Positions 11,961 through 24,567 are shown, counted from the stretch's first letter. The stretch is DNA of 64,000 nucleotides from Archegozetes longisetosus (GCA_018873245.2 JAEMBT020000006.1:14772387-14836386); one strand, 5' to 3'. The notes: generated by a model not told the origin, from the sequence alone. Made by a program: numbers and translations.

Positions 11961-12115
11961 GTGTCTAGGTTAATCTTTCAATAGTTCGATCTTTCATAGA
12001 GCCCAAAATTATCAAAAGTTTAATTCAGCAATTTCCCAGCGAAATCAAGAACTTATATACTTCGTAGTGATGACCCACAGATGAGCTTAACTTCGATTAT
12101 CTCAAATAGTATATA

Positions 12116-13672
12116 CAGTGGGCGCGATAAATATAACAACAGAATATATTTAAGGATAAAATTTTAATAAAACATAGTTAAGACACATATTTTACGGTTA
12201 GTCTATATAAATAGAATTTAAATATCACCACAAACGATTTTTTTAAATATATGCATCTATTCCTAAAATAATCTATAAAAACCGATTTAAGGGCGCACGA
12301 TAAATATAACAACAATTAAAAACATTTAATTATTTACGCGACTAATAGTTAATTGACTGTCCATTTTTCTTCAATACTTCTACCATGCAGTTCGGCATGG
12401 AATCCACTAATTTTTTAAGTTGATTCTCTGTAATTAAGTCACAGTCTCGGATAATTTCGGCCCGAAGTTCTGGAGCCGAGTTATATTGGCGACCATTAGC
12501 ATAAACAAGGCGAACCAAGATACCCCATAGATTTTCTATTGGGTTTAAGTCTGGGCTATTGGATGGCCAGTCTAAAACACGAACATTATTGGCCAGAAAC
12601 CAGTTTCTGGTCATTCCCGAAGTGTGAATAGGGGCGTTGTCTTGTTGGAAGATCCAATTCCGGCCGCCGATAGCTTCTGCAGTAGGCAATAAATGCTCAG
12701 CTAGGACTCGAATGTAGTCCGCTGAGTTTTGGCGGCCATCCAACAATACAATGGCCGTTTTACCCCAAAAACCCGAAGCCCACCCAAACCATTACTGAGC
12801 CAACGCCACTGGCTCTTCGTGAAATGTATTGAGGCTCTTTTCTTAGGTCGTGCCAATAGTATTGATTGCCATCGGGTCCATCCAAATTGAACTTTTTTTT
12901 CATCACTAAAGATAATTTCTTGCCATTTTGTATTCTTAACGACCTTTTCGGTGGCCCACTGAAGTTGATATTGAATATGAGTTTTTGTAAGTTTCGGGCG
13001 GGACTTCCTTTTTTCATAATTGAGTTCGGGGCATGAACTCAATATCTCTTGAACTCTTCTGGTGCTTAATGGGATCTGTTGGCTAACTCTGAGTTGGTTG
13101 GCCGATTGTCCCCGTTTTTGGCGGCCTAAAGAAGGCGGCGTTCCGCCCGCGCATCAAGTGTTCTGCGTCTTCCGGAGCGCTTTTTGCGGCCGTAATTTTC
13201 GGGATCCCTTAGAAATCAGCTAATCACTGATTTGTGACGTCCGATCTTTTTTCTCGATTTCTGTCGGGCCTAGATTAAGGTCCCGATAGGCCAATATTTG
13301 GCCTCTTTCAAAATCGGTTAATTGGGGGCGTTTAGCCATCTATTAATTTTTAATACTTTTACTAATTGTTTCAATTAGAGTTAAATATATCATGACTTAC
13401 CTTAAATTCAGTTAAATTAACTTAAATACTAATATTACTTATGTTTTTAGTTAAATTTTTATAAATTGACTTGTGTTGTTATACTTATTTCACACCTTAA
13501 AATTGGTTTTAATTGTATTGTGCGCGCGTTTATCATGCTATCAATCTGTAATCTCGAGGCATTGTGTCTCTACATAATCCCTTATTAAGAAAAAATTTTG
13601 GCTGGAATTCGTTAATCCGTTTGAGATATATTAAACTTTTTTCTTCTGTTGTTATAATTCTCGCGCTCACTG
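12116..13672 (-). mobile_element. Tc1-like DNA transposon with inner and outer repeats
   Basis: Outer inverted repeats: CAGTGGGCGCGATAAATATA at the left, and CAGTGAGCGCGAGAATTATA on the reverse strand at the right. TA duplications sit at 12114-12115 and 13673-13674. A second copy of the left repeat, GGGCGCACGATAAATATAAC, lies inside at about 12290, and related but weaker matches lie inside the right end near 13472-13534. This resembles the IR/DR arrangement of some Tc1 elements, in which transposase binds an inner and an outer site. Length 1557 bases. Confidence 0.88.
12342..13339 (-). pseudogene. Tc1 transposase, decayed by frameshifts and stops
   Basis: The frame starts at the ATG at 13339 (MAKRPQLTDFERGQILAYRD, the helix-turn-helix start) and soon meets a stop. 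It continues in pieces: 12701-13042 with IIFSDEKK (first catalytic Asp), 12760-13017 in another frame with SVMVWVGFG, and 12342-12746 in a third with FQQDNAPIHT (second Asp) and SNSPDLNPIENLWG (Glu). The last two give DD34E spacing. At least two frameshifts and two stops break it. The order of domains and the position inside matching inverted repeats make the assignment secure. It is not a recent copy of the Tc1 element at 1157-2444, because both termini and protein differ. Confidence 0.88.
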
Positions 13673-13827
13673 TAGATTTATGGAGAGATTCTGGATATTT
13701 CTGTGCGTTATCTTTTAATTCAATATATTAATAAAGTTTATATTGAAATTAAATTTAATATCCCTAAAATGCTTCCGCGTCAAAATGTCGCAGGTAAAAA
13801 GTATACTATACAGAAATTACCTTTATA

Positions 13828-15493
13828 CAGTTAAACCCGTTTATAGTACACTCGGGTATAGTAAAGGTACACTTATTGTAAACAATAAGCGTTGCACATT
13901 ATTATTTTACATAGAAGCCTATAGTAAAAAGTATGTTTACTCTGGAGTTGATTATAATGAAGGTACGCTTGTAAACAATTTTCGGCTGACTATAGCAAAC
14001 GTAGACGGGTATGTTCCCGACGTCATAGACGGATAAATTATAAATCGTTGGACTGGTCTCGATCATACGAGTCGATTGAGACCATGCTCGAGGTCATCTG
14101 AGGTCAACACGAAAATTCGAGTTTATTCGAATTCACTTCCATACCATTTTCGTCCAATTTCTTCAAAGTGAGTGAGTATGTTCTCAATGTAGAAACATAA
14201 GTTATACATCATTAGTTTTCCTGGCCATACTAATCGAATGAGCCCATACTCGAGATTATTCATATTCATTTAATGTCATTTAATTTTTTCTACTTTGAAT
14301 GTCGAATTTTGGGTTGACGAAGTGTATTTCAACTTTAAAATGTATAAGATTAATCTCTTGAAATAATTTTAGATAGATCAAATTCGCACTCTTTCACAAA
14401 GCCATTATTACGTCACAATAATCTTGTGATACACTGACTAGAAATAATTTTTGATTCCGAGCCTTTTATGATCATGAGCCATAACATGAAATAAATTTAA
14501 AGATTCTAAGTATTAAAATAAAATTTAAAAAAAGATTTTGTTACCCAGTTATTATATATCTGAATTGAAATACATTTCGTATTAGAGTCAACCCAAAATT
14601 TAACATTCAAAGTAGAAAAAATTAAATGACGTTAACTGAATTTGAATGATCTCGAGTATGGGCTCATTCGATTAGTATGGCCAGGAAAACTAATGATGTA
14701 TAACTCATGTTTCTACATTGAGAACATACTCACGTTGAAGACATTAGATGAAAATGGTCTGGTGGTGACCATGAAAGTGACCTTAAGGTCATATATGTTT
14801 AATTTGTCTTCAGTTATCTATGTCCTATTTGTTAAATAAAGCTTGAATCGAAATTCGACTTATTAGATCGAATAAACTCGAATTTTCGTGTTGACCTCGG
14901 ATGACCCCAAGTATGGTCTCAATCTACTCGTATGGTCGAGACGAGTCCAACGATATATAATTTATGCGTCTACGAGGTCGGAAACATACCCGTCCACGTT
15001 TGCTATAGTCCAGTCCAATTTTCCATACACCGACTTATACACATAACATATACTTAGAGTAAACTCTTAAAAACTGTAATCATAACAAAATAAATTATAA
15101 TGCGACACAAAACTAATATATTCATTAGTTAAAATATTGTTACTATAAAATGTCAAATAGTAATGCTCTCAACGAAATTTATAATCTCAGGTTATACTTA
15201 GGGTCGCTTTCAAGAATTGATTCTAATTTTTATGATTCGCTGACAAAAATTGAGAATTAATTTTGTAAAATCAGGTTTTATTAAAACAATCACTTATTGC
15301 AGACTATTTTGGATAAAAATGCTTAATTCCCATTTTGATTATATTGCATGTTATCACTATTTCATTAAGACGTTAGGTTATTAAACCATTATATTTACAG
15401 TCAATTATTTCATAATAAATGTTTATTGTGAAGTACGATTATAGTTAACAACTTTTGCTGTGCCCATTACTTCACTATAAACAGGTTTCACTG
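13828..15493. mobile_element. Long-hairpin element with pogo-like ends
   Basis: The termini are CAGTTAAACCCGTTTATAGT on the left and CAGTGAAACCTGTTTATAGT on the reverse strand at the right, flanked by TA (13826-13827 and 15494-15495). The CAGT start with TA duplication suits pogo/Tc1-type MITEs. Left sequence 13930-14310 pairs with right sequence 14590-15060 along most of its length: 14000-14020 pairs with 14988-15010, and 14205-14260 with 14650-14700. The right arm carries roughly 350 extra bases (about 15080-15430). A transcript would form a long double-stranded hairpin. No transposase frame is present. Confidence 0.75.
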
Positions 15494-15495
15494 TA

Positions 15496-18400
15496 ATTAA
15501 TAAGAGTGAAAACTAAGTGCAGAATTTAATTATTTTATCAATTTTCATTAAAAAAATTAGTGGAAATAAGGTCGTTAAAGAGCATATTTATGAATAGTCT
15601 CTTATCAAAACTAACATGAAGATAGTCTATAGTTAAGTCACTAACATTTTCATTGTCTAATTATCTAAGAAGGCCCAGATCTTACTCCGATTCATGTGTT
15701 CCATTAGTCGTTTTCTACAAATTAGTAAACTTCCATTTTATTACTATAATTATACGAAACAAATGAACTCGTTCTAATAAAATTTTTCAAGGTTATGTTA
15801 ATCTTATCAATTTCACTTGGACTGCATATAATAGTAAATGTTTTGAAATCTAAAATTTTGTGTAAAATTTTGTATGATGACATTATAGATGGCGAAAATT
15901 TTTACCGGCGACATTATTTTCTGTGACAATTTAACGCGGAAACCTCTAAAATCATTAATTACGCTCATATTTGTCATTAACTATATTAATAGCATACATT
16001 TTTGAAGCTCGGTTGGATAATTTCCTGAATTAGTCTTTCAAATATACTTTTAAAGCTTGATTTAACCTAAAAGTGTTTAATTTGTTCAGGTTAGGTTAGG
16101 ATATTGAAGTTCTAAATTGTTAGAATTATGAAGTTCATGTTATAGTATGAGAATTCATCAATAGCTCAATTTCGAAAAAAATTCGATTTTGAACTTTTCA
16201 GAATTAGTCTGATGATATATATAAAAATATAACTTGTAAGTTCTTGGTTTATTGTGCATGTCATATATGTGGAGCAGTTATTGTAAGCATGGCTGGGTAA
16301 TGTTCGTTGTATTTTGTCAATATTCTGATTGAAAGGGAATAACCGTTTGATTACTAAAATATGAACTCTTAATATGAAATTGGTACTTGTATAAACTTAA
16401 ACGAATACAAGTTTTGCAAAATTAGTCATCGTTTATTCAAAATTTTTAATTTATAATTTTATTATTTTGAACCGAATGAATGCTTTCCCCTTTTTAAGGG
16501 TTATGTTTTTTAATTTAAAGGGCCATGCCAAGATTTGCCTATTGGCTAACCAAAGCTAATTAGGTATCGATTGAAAGCCATTATTGAGTTGGTCACAAAT
16601 ATACCGGGTATTTTAACCTTCGATGGGTGTAGGGCAACGAAATGGCCGCCTAAAGTCAGAATAAAGAATTTCAGGTAAAACCATCAATATGGATATCTAT
16701 TGACGCAGAATAACGATTAGATCACGAATATATATTTATTTTGTAAAAAACTCATATATTCTTCGGAAAAAAATATTACATCCGGTTTACCCTTATTCCT
16801 GAGGAAAATCTTTTTTCATCTCATTCTATCAAATGTAAAAATGTAATAATAAAGTGTAAAACTAAAATAGCACTCGCTAAAGTACCTACTCTTATCATCG
16901 TTCAATACCACGCATACATCATCAAAAATGCAGCCGGGATTGGAATCTCAGGTAAATATCTCGCGTATCCGAGATACCACAGAATTGTGACGTGCGCACA
17001 ACATCCGAAAGTTTTGAGGCCATTTGGACAAGAGCAGGTATAAGCGAATACAGCGTCGACACCGCTTTTATCTGTTAATTAAATGTTTATAAATCTTGAA
17101 AACATAATGATATTGCAGAGGTTTATTTTGAATTTGTTCTCTGCAGAGTTCGACAATTTAAACTTACACACAGTTTTAAAGAAAATCAAAAGTTTATTTA
17201 TGAAAAGAAAGGTTTATACAAATTTAAAAGATTTGAGTATTGAAAAGTTTGGATTTTAAAACACACACTATTACTTTAAGTTACTTTCAGAGATCACTCA
17301 ATCTGAAGAGTTTGGGAAGTGAAGAGTAAGAGTCTCTTCACTCCTTCATATAGGACCGGGAGCTGTTGACGTATCAATGGAAAATTTTCTAGAAATATCT
17401 ATTGTTGGTCACTAACTGACCAACTACTAATTGAGGACACGTTGGTGACCTCGTTACTCTTCTAGAAAATTTTCTTTAGAATTTGTATTTAAAGAAAAGA
17501 GGACACAAATAACCCTGTCCTACATCCAGTGGTCAGTTTGTGCCCTTAGGCTACAATGATAGGCAAGAAAGTAGGGCATTGTTTAAATGACCTGAATACT
17601 GTGAGATCGAAAACAAAGATCTGTTTTTGATCTCACAATATGAAGTATTATGTGACGGACGAAGAGTAGGACAGATTCAAACGCTTAGAACTGATCGGTC
17701 CATCACTTGTTATAAGAATAGTATAGCTTAAGCCACCAATTAGCGCACAACTGGTGACTGAATAACTTTAAGGCTTTCAATATAATAATCTTTATCAAAC
17801 ATCAAGGATGTATATTAATAGCTGTGCACAAAGTAAAGTTATTGCGATCAGTTGTCTAGAATTTATTTATGTGATGTAGGCAACCTCTAATTTATAATCC
17901 TAACCTATACTAAACCTCTACCTAATCCTTTAGTTTGTTTATTTGTTGCCTTGTCTGAAAATTTCACATTTCCCTACAGAAGTGCAACTCTTTAAAACTA
18001 TAATCTTCATTCTATTTAAGAGAGATAATTTGTATAAACGATAGTACTTCTTACTGAGTCGATAAAGTTATTTTTAACAAAAGAAGTGTATAAAACAAGG
18101 CTGGCCACACTTTTTCGGCTGAAGGGCCATATCGGGAAAATAATTTGGGCCTTGGAGCCAAATTTTTCTCATAGCTTTTAAGATTCTTACACACTGGAAT
18201 TAAGTGTTGAGTCTAAGACTCGATTAAATTCCAGTATGAGGATATTAATTTACAATATATATACAGTTTTCTCCAAGTCTAACTAGGACTATAAAACAGG
18301 CTATAATTCAGGAATCATAATACATATTTTAGCCAAATTTGACATGATCTTGGACAAACTCCTCCGATTGATAAATCAATTTTAAGTTTTGAAAAATGAG

Positions 18401-19204
18401 CAAGGATGAATGAGAAATTTAAATTTTAATGAAAAATTACATATTTTGAAGAAAATCACATAAATTCAAATTTAATTTCCGAACAATTAATAGCGGGTAT
18501 GACCCCCGCCAGCCTGTCTCACCGCCTACAATCTCCGTGGCATTGACTCGATCAAGTTAATGTAAAATTGCCTCCAGGAGACATCTATAATTTTTAGTGA
18601 GGAGCAATTAATTTAATAATTATTTTAATACCTACCGCACTCTCTCATTATTGCTGAGCTTTTCCTTTTCTGTGCTCTCATTTTAATAAATTTTTCGAAC
18701 TTTAGTTCCTTTTCCACCACACTAAATGGCATTTTGAACACAATTTAAATTTCAATCCTTTGTTTACAAATTTTTTCAGACAATCGTTTGTATAACCCAT
18801 TCAAAAATTAAGCTAAATTTGATTTATTATATGAATTTCAATGAAATTCCTTTCATTTCACATTTTCATCGAATTACCACCCTTAATTTAAATGTTTTCA
18901 AAAACAAACATGATATTTATCAACCGGGGGAGTTTAAGTATGTGTATGCAAATTTTCATACAATTTCATCAAGAGGCTTCAGAAATATAACATGTTTTAC
19001 CGTCCTAGTTAGACTTGGAGATAACTGTATGAGTGTGTAAAAAATTTACTGATTTAGTTTTTAGTTAAAAAATATGGCTCACTGTATAATTTGATTAGAG
19101 GTTCCGGGTATCCTGTAGATTGTGTTGGGATGTTTTTAAAATATAAGTAAACGCACAATAGGGTCTTTGTCATAAAAATGTTTATTAAAGTTCATAACAA
19201 ACAC
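15496..19204. other. Intergenic region without supported genes
   Basis: About 3.7 kb, mostly AT-rich. Slightly more GC-balanced patches at 16560-17060 and 17290-17780 yield no coherent frame; they may be old transposon or LTR debris. At about 18098 GGCTGGCCACACTTTTTCGG, followed by GAAGGGCCAT, looks like the left end of a hAT repeat, but no matching right end could be confirmed. Confidence 0.45.
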
Positions 19205-19582
19205 TAGTGCTCTCAGATTTGACGCTTACTTTTCTCTTGCAATTCCCTTTCAATGCCTCGACATAAACATAAACTACGACTCAGTAAAAATATGCCTATC
19301 AGAAATATATATACAAGTTTTCATTCAATCACTCGTTTAAAATTATCTGAATTGCAAGTTAATTGCGATTTCTTAGAAGTACCATTAGATAGTGGTCGAT
19401 TTTCACGATATTAGTATCGTTCAAAACATCTTTCAGAATACTCTCAATCGCCCCAATTTGATCCAAATCAACTTTTATCTTCAATTAGTTGGCCGTAGCC
19501 GAATTAATTACAACTAACTTATAAATTAGAAAATTTAAAAAAATTTTAACTTCAAGATTTAAATACAATAAATGGTTAGTGG

Positions 19583-21660
19583 TTAGTCAGTAAATTCAAA
19601 ATCTTCTTCTGAAACAGAATTATTGTCATCATACAAGATTGGAGAGTTTATATTAAGAAGTTCGGCTGGTGAATTGAAGTCGGCGACTGTAATCTGAAGA
19701 GCTTTAGCAATGGATTTAATGCTTAAAATTTGATTGACTGTGCGCACTTGAAGGCTACTGCGAAGTTTAATGCGATTAATAGCGACCTGACTAAATATTC
19801 TTTCGACAGCGGCGGTTGAGTGTGGCAAAGTTAAAAGATTTTTCATAAAAGAAGATAATTGACCAAATCTTGGAGTTCCATCAGCTTCAGTCAATTCTGA
19901 TAATTGAAACTAAAATTGATCGACTGGTAGAGAATTTAATTAGTGAAGATCGTTTGAATATGCGAAAAGATTCCACTCCTTTTCGATGACGTCTTCGGGT
20001 ACTCCGCCATTATCATATCGTGGAAGAAGATGTTTAAAGCGGCCAAAGAGATGAGTTAGATTGGTCGACCATGAAGGAGCAGTTGAGTCAGATAGCGCGA
20101 CTTTTGGTTCCAAGTTCTTAAGTTCGTGTAAGAAGAGATCATCAACTAAACTGCGAGTTTGGATCTGTTTCGCGGCCTCAATCTAAAATTCACGAATAAA
20201 CTGGCGAAAGGTTGAGCGAGCGTCGTGATCTCTTAAATTATCCAAAAGTTGCCGGACACTGTGAGGAATGAAGATATCGTGAAGTGGTTTATAAGCCGAA
20301 CGGTTGGTGGGATCAATCAGATAAATTTCATCATAATTTGCTTCAATATATATTCATCAGTTAGAAAATAGCTTGCGAACATTAGAAAAATAGAGTCGAT
20401 TCTGGATTGTAGTTCGGGAAGAAGTATGGAATCGGATTGGAAGAAAATGTTAAGGCGTTCGAAGTGAGAAAGAATAGCTGAAAGAAATAATAAATAGAGC
20501 TTGATGTCGGCGTATTCGAAATAGTTCTACAGCCAATCGACCGTCTTTTCACGGTCACCTTCTTCTCTTTCGGTGGTTCTGAAAGGCACAGACTAAAAAT
20601 AAGTCTGGAGGGCCGGGAACTGCTCGCGAGCTCTATTTACGGCCAGCAGTTGAGATAGCCAACGGGTCTGCGAAAATTTAATAATTCGATGTTGAGGCAG
20701 CCCGTGCTCCACTTGGTGTCCAGAATACTCAATACGGCGCTTGGAAGAATGGCTGAAGTAAGAATTAATGTCCCTTAAAAAGTCTTCAGGAGTGGATGGA
20801 AGCTTTCTACAGGTGTAAGAAACGCACAAATGTAATGTATGACAAATATATTTCATAAAAAAGATTCCAGGAACTTTTGCAGCGAATAGAGACTGAAAAG
20901 AAGAGTGCTGACCACTCATCACATAGGCGCCATCCGACGCCAACCCAGTGATATTACCGGTTGGAATATTGTCGTCTTCCAGCTTCTTGAATATTGTTTC
21001 GGCGATCGATATTGCATCTTCATTGGTCAGCTCAACCAGAGCGTAAAATATGGTTTCCACTCTTTCATTGAAAATGGTTCGTACCACAAGACAAACTGAT
21101 TTGACGACCGAGATGTCTGTGCTTTCGTCAGCAAGAAGAGAAATTTTATTGCAGCGCAAGTCTTCCCGAAAAATGACCTGAAAATGTGGCGCAATATTAC
21201 AAATGATGACATGTGCTTTGGTTGCTTTCATCTTTAGACCTGATGCTACGGTCGAGTTACTGAAAATCTTCGCCAAAAGTGGGCTTACCGATTGTTGCAA
21301 AAAGAAGTATTGGTCTCAACACAAAACATGGCCAGCCTCAATTCTACAACTTAGGTTTTCAGCCGCAGGTCATCGCCGCTGTCGTGGTCTTTCAGTACTT
21401 CAGCAGACTGTGTGGCCATGCGCTATCATCACTGGCAAGGTCCATCAGGCCTTTTTTGCGGCAGCGTAGTTGCGATCACAGATCTTACATCGTACACTCG
21501 TCTGGTCGTCAGGAAGTCACTCCACAAAATTCATCAAAATGGAGTTCGACATCCACCGAATTGAAAATTTTGACGGCGGCCGGATTTTTCTTAATTTGGC
21601 TGGCGTCGGACCTTCGCCAGAACTATTTTCATTATTACTACTAATGTTATTGTCAGACAT
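19583..21660 (-). pseudogene. hAT transposase, BED-finger type, decayed
   Basis: The start is probably the ATG at 21660 (MSDNNISSNNENSSGEG, a low-complexity acidic leader). A BED-type zinc finger fragment, VRCKICDRNYAAAKK, follows in a broken frame. The best block (20593-21300) holds LLADESTDIS, the conserved region around the first catalytic Asp, and GLASDGAYVMSG with HTLHLC further on. The last block (19583-19894) carries LPHSTAAVERIFSQ and the RIKLRSSL segment of the C-terminal dimerisation domain. The middle section (19895-20592) still reads as transposase but has several stops. At least five disruptions make this a pseudogene. It resembles the ZMYM/SCAND3-like branch of hAT transposases, judged by eye only. 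Confidence 0.85.
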
Positions 21661-21763
21661 GTTCATTAATAAATAATTGAAAAAATAAATGTCTAGTATG
21701 TGCAAAAGCATTATTATTAATAAAGAAAATTAAACAAAATTTTTAAAAATTTAACCCGATCCG

Positions 21764-21832
21764 GTCTTGAACCCACACCCGGGAGGGTAATGTGTACTTG
21801 CAATTTAACTTGCCATGCCATCGAGAGATACA
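21764..21832 (-). other. tRNA-like sequence (degenerate)
   Basis: On the minus strand the sequence contains TGGCATGGCAAGTT, resembling an A box, and 35-40 bases further GGTTCAAGACC, one mismatch from the B-box consensus. I could not fold a good cloverleaf. It may be a tRNA pseudogene or the head of a SINE, lying inside the hAT element upstream of its transposase. Confidence 0.3.
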
Positions 21833-22016
21833 TGAATGCAGAGCACTATTTCATATTAAATCATTTTTGAGAAATTCTTATTTTTATGTGCGAGGGAAAA
21901 AACGAGGGGTTTTCGAGGAAAAGCAAGAAATCCCTATGTTTTCCTTGTAATACAAGGAAAAGCGAGAAAATTCCTCGCTTTCTGAGAGCACTGAAAAGCA
22001 CATACATATATTTAAT

Positions 22017-23007
22017 GGTTCCCTGAAATAAGATCGAAGAGAAAATACCGAATGAAAAAAGATCGAATCAATAATATCGAAAACAAAAACACCGAATACG
22101 ATAAAAGACCGAATGCGACAAAAGACCGAATGCGACAAAAGACCGAATGCGACATGTGATCTAATGCAAGATAAAGCAGAATACAATATAATTCAGAATT
22201 TTAATTGATATTTATATATAATGCTCTTATTTTCAATTTATTTGAATTTGTGAAACTATATACTGTACAATAAAAGCTCGATATAACGAATTCTCAAGGA
22301 GTAAAATTTTTTGTTCCTTAAATCATTCTGTATGTAATATCGAAAGTTGGAATATATCAACTTTTAGAGTTTATATTAAATAACAATATCAATTCAATAA
22401 GTAGAAGTACATTTTTTAAAAACTATTCATTTTCGTTTGAATATTTTTCTTAAAGATATTAACATCCGAAATTTCTTTTTTTATGAAACGAAACTTTTTG
22501 TGAGATACTGTCTTTGAAGTTATTAGTTTAAAAGCACTTAAAATCAAAATATTTTATAAGTTTAAAGTTGACAAATTAATTTTAATACTATAATACCTAT
22601 GAGAACTCTATAAAAAATATATTTTATATCGAATGTGTGCAAGCTTCATTGTACCTACATATGTTTACTGTATCGAAATGTCTTTTATATCGAGCTTCTA
22701 CTGTATTTTTTCAAAAATCCGATTATTTTTTCTTACATATGAAATTATATTAATTTGACCAATCATTTCATGTTTTATTGTACTAAAAAATTATAAATTT
22801 GATTAGTTCGAACTAAAAATTTGTTCTAATAATTTATTTTTAGAATTTGATATAACATATTTGACCCTATTTTGCATTTAGTATTGTGTCGCATTCAATC
22901 ATATGTCGCATTCGGTCTTTTGTCTCATTCGGTCTTTTTGTTTTCGATATTATTGATTCGATCTTTTTCCATTCGATATTCTTTCTTCGATCTTATGTCG
23001 TAATACC
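22017..23007. mobile_element. Probable Mutator-like non-autonomous element with long inverted repeats
   Basis: A perfect 9-base direct repeat, ATATTTAAT, flanks the element (22008-22016 and 23008-23016). Its ends are inverted repeats about 150 bases long: 22030-22175 pairs with 22880-22995, sharing AAGATCGAA, GATCGAATCAATAATATCGA and AAAAGACCGAATG. The GG start and the 9-bp duplication fit MULE elements better than hAT (8) or Tc1 (TA). The left arm has three tandem copies of AAAAGACCGAATGCGAC; the right arm has about two. No transposase is inside. Confidence 0.75.
22268..22703. mobile_element. pogo-like MITE nested in the Mutator-like element
   Basis: The left end is CAATAAAAGCTCGATATAAC and the right end, on the reverse strand, CAGTAGAAGCTCGATATAAA. 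TA lies outside both (22266-22267 and 22704-22705). The 436-base insert fills most of the spacer of the surrounding element, so it inserted later. No coding capacity. Confidence 0.7.
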
Positions 23008-23248
23008 ATATTTAATAATACTTTTTCTTTATAGCTTTTGTGATTAAGAGTACAATTTTACTGCAAAAGAAGGAATGTCTGTTAGACTATTTCAGTCGAC
23101 TTTATATACCCTAGTTCCAAGCATTTTCTCGCCGAAAATCTTTCAACGACTTAGTCAAAACAATCCAAAGTATGCTCAGTTCGTAAACGTTTTAATTACT
23201 TTGACTATCCAATGGTCAAAGTATCTAAAGTTTCTATTAGTTTATGTA

Positions 23249-24228
23249 CATGTCGTTTGCAAAACTCCAGGAAGCAGTTTTTGAGCATTTTATAACCCTA
23301 AACGTTAGTCAATTTGAATGAAATTTTTTATGAATAAACTCTGGGTTGTCAAGAACATTTTCACAAAGCTGTTAATTAAGATTCCCTAAAGTACCTACCT
23401 AATTCACGTAAACGTGTACAGAATTAACTGACGATTGAATTCGAGTTTTGACAATTGGAATCAAAACTACTTTAAAAATAAGTCTATACATATATTTTTG
23501 TTTGACCTAAAAACTCCTTATTTAATGATTGCAGCGCATTAAAGTTGAAAATCCGATAATTCCATTTAAGCGTAACTTTTGAACCAAGAGCCAGAACTAC
23601 TTGAGAATGGTATCAAATTGAAAGTATTTTAAAGATCTTTGAACAATCTGTAAATTTTCTATTCATAATCAAAATAATGTGATTTTATGATTTTGTTTAT
23701 GGTTTCTGGTTGAAAATATACTAACTATACTCATAAATGTTTAATAAAGTAATGTTTAATGAATTTTGTACTGAAGCTAATTAGCTTATAAAATTTTCAA
23801 TTTTGCAAATCAAATTTCAAAGATTAACCAATTTCCTGATAAAGCTTTAGTATACCTTCAATTTGATATCAAATTCAAGCAGTTCGAGCTCTTGGTTCAA
23901 AAGTTACGCTCTAATAATGTTATCGGAATTTCAAGTTGACATCGCTATAATTGTTAACTTAGGAGATTTAGGTCAAACAAAAATACATGTATACACTTAT
24001 TTGTAAAGTAGTTTTGATTCCAATTGTCAAAACTCGAATTCAATCATCAGTTAATTCTGTACACGTTTACGTGAATTAGTTAGGTACTTTCGGGAATTTT
24101 GATTAGCGGCTTTGTGAAAATGTTCTTGACAACCCAGAGTTTATTCATAAAAAATTTCATTCAAATTGACTAACGCTTAGGGTTATAAAATGCTCAAAAA
24201 CTGCTTCCTGGAGTTTTGCAAACGACTG
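23249..24228. mobile_element. Hairpin element with about 400-base arms and TA duplication
   Basis: Positions 23249-23650 are repeated in reverse complement at 23826-24228, including GTCGTTTGCAAAACTCCAGG at the outer end and GCGTAACTTTTGAACCAAGA in the inner half. The ends read CATGTCGTTTGC and CAGTCGTTTGC, each next to TA. The spacer is about 180 bases. There is no frame of note inside. Outside the ends, 23200-23221 and 24246-24267 are near-identical 22-base direct copies of a semi-palindrome (TTTGACCATCCAATGGTCAA plus AG, one change). Confidence 0.8.
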
Positions 24229-24230
24229 TA

Positions 24231-24567
24231 CATTATTTTTGTTATTTTGACCATCCAATGGTCAAAGCAACTAGTTTTTATTTGTTTATGTCTATATTTG
24301 TTAGACTAAGTGTTATAATTAAATTTTCGTGCGTGTGTGTGTATGTGTGTCTATTTATTTATTATTTATTAATTTTTTGACAGTACTTTGTTTAGATTTA
24401 TTAAGAGAAAAATTGTTCACAGAGTTAATTACTTTCAAACACACTTATAACTCTTAATACATTTTTAAAATCATCGAGTAGCCATCAAGAAAGGTATTTT
24501 GCAAATTAACGAACCGCTTTAAGAAATATTCATCTAACATTTTGGCTGAAGTCCCATATTATGCAAA
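24231..24567. other. Short spacer with GT-rich tract
   Basis: Contains a GT-rich simple repeat at about 24330-24352 and a TTTA-rich stretch after it. No gene. Confidence 0.5.

Larger units (their letters stand above)
19205..21993 (-). mobile_element. hAT DNA transposon, full length but dead
   Basis: The left end reads TAGTGCTCTCAGA and the right end, on the reverse strand, CAGTGCTCTCAGA. The 8 bases outside each end (ACAAACAC and AAAAGCAC) agree at 6 of 8 positions, a decayed 8-bp target duplication as expected for hAT. The 2.8 kb length and the transposase wreck inside fit. The right end lies 24 bases from the next element (22017). Confidence 0.75.

Noticed and set aside
16087-16101. GGTTAGGTTAGG, resembling the arthropod telomere repeat TTAGG
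   Set aside because: Only about two units; too short to be interstitial telomere sequence.
16920-16985. Minus-strand ATTCCAATCCCGGCTGCA, like a tRNA 3' end
   Set aside because: No A box at the right distance and no cloverleaf could be formed.
17290-17780. Possible LTR (more balanced composition, TGT starts)
   Set aside because: No second LTR copy, primer-binding site or gag-pol motif found.
18098-18510. Possible hAT MITE between GGCTGGCC at 18098 and GCCAGCC near 18505
   Set aside because: Only 8 bases match at the ends and the flanking 8-mers do not agree.
20905-21676. Several plus-strand frames over the hAT element
   Set aside because: They are antisense to the better-supported hAT transposase sequence.
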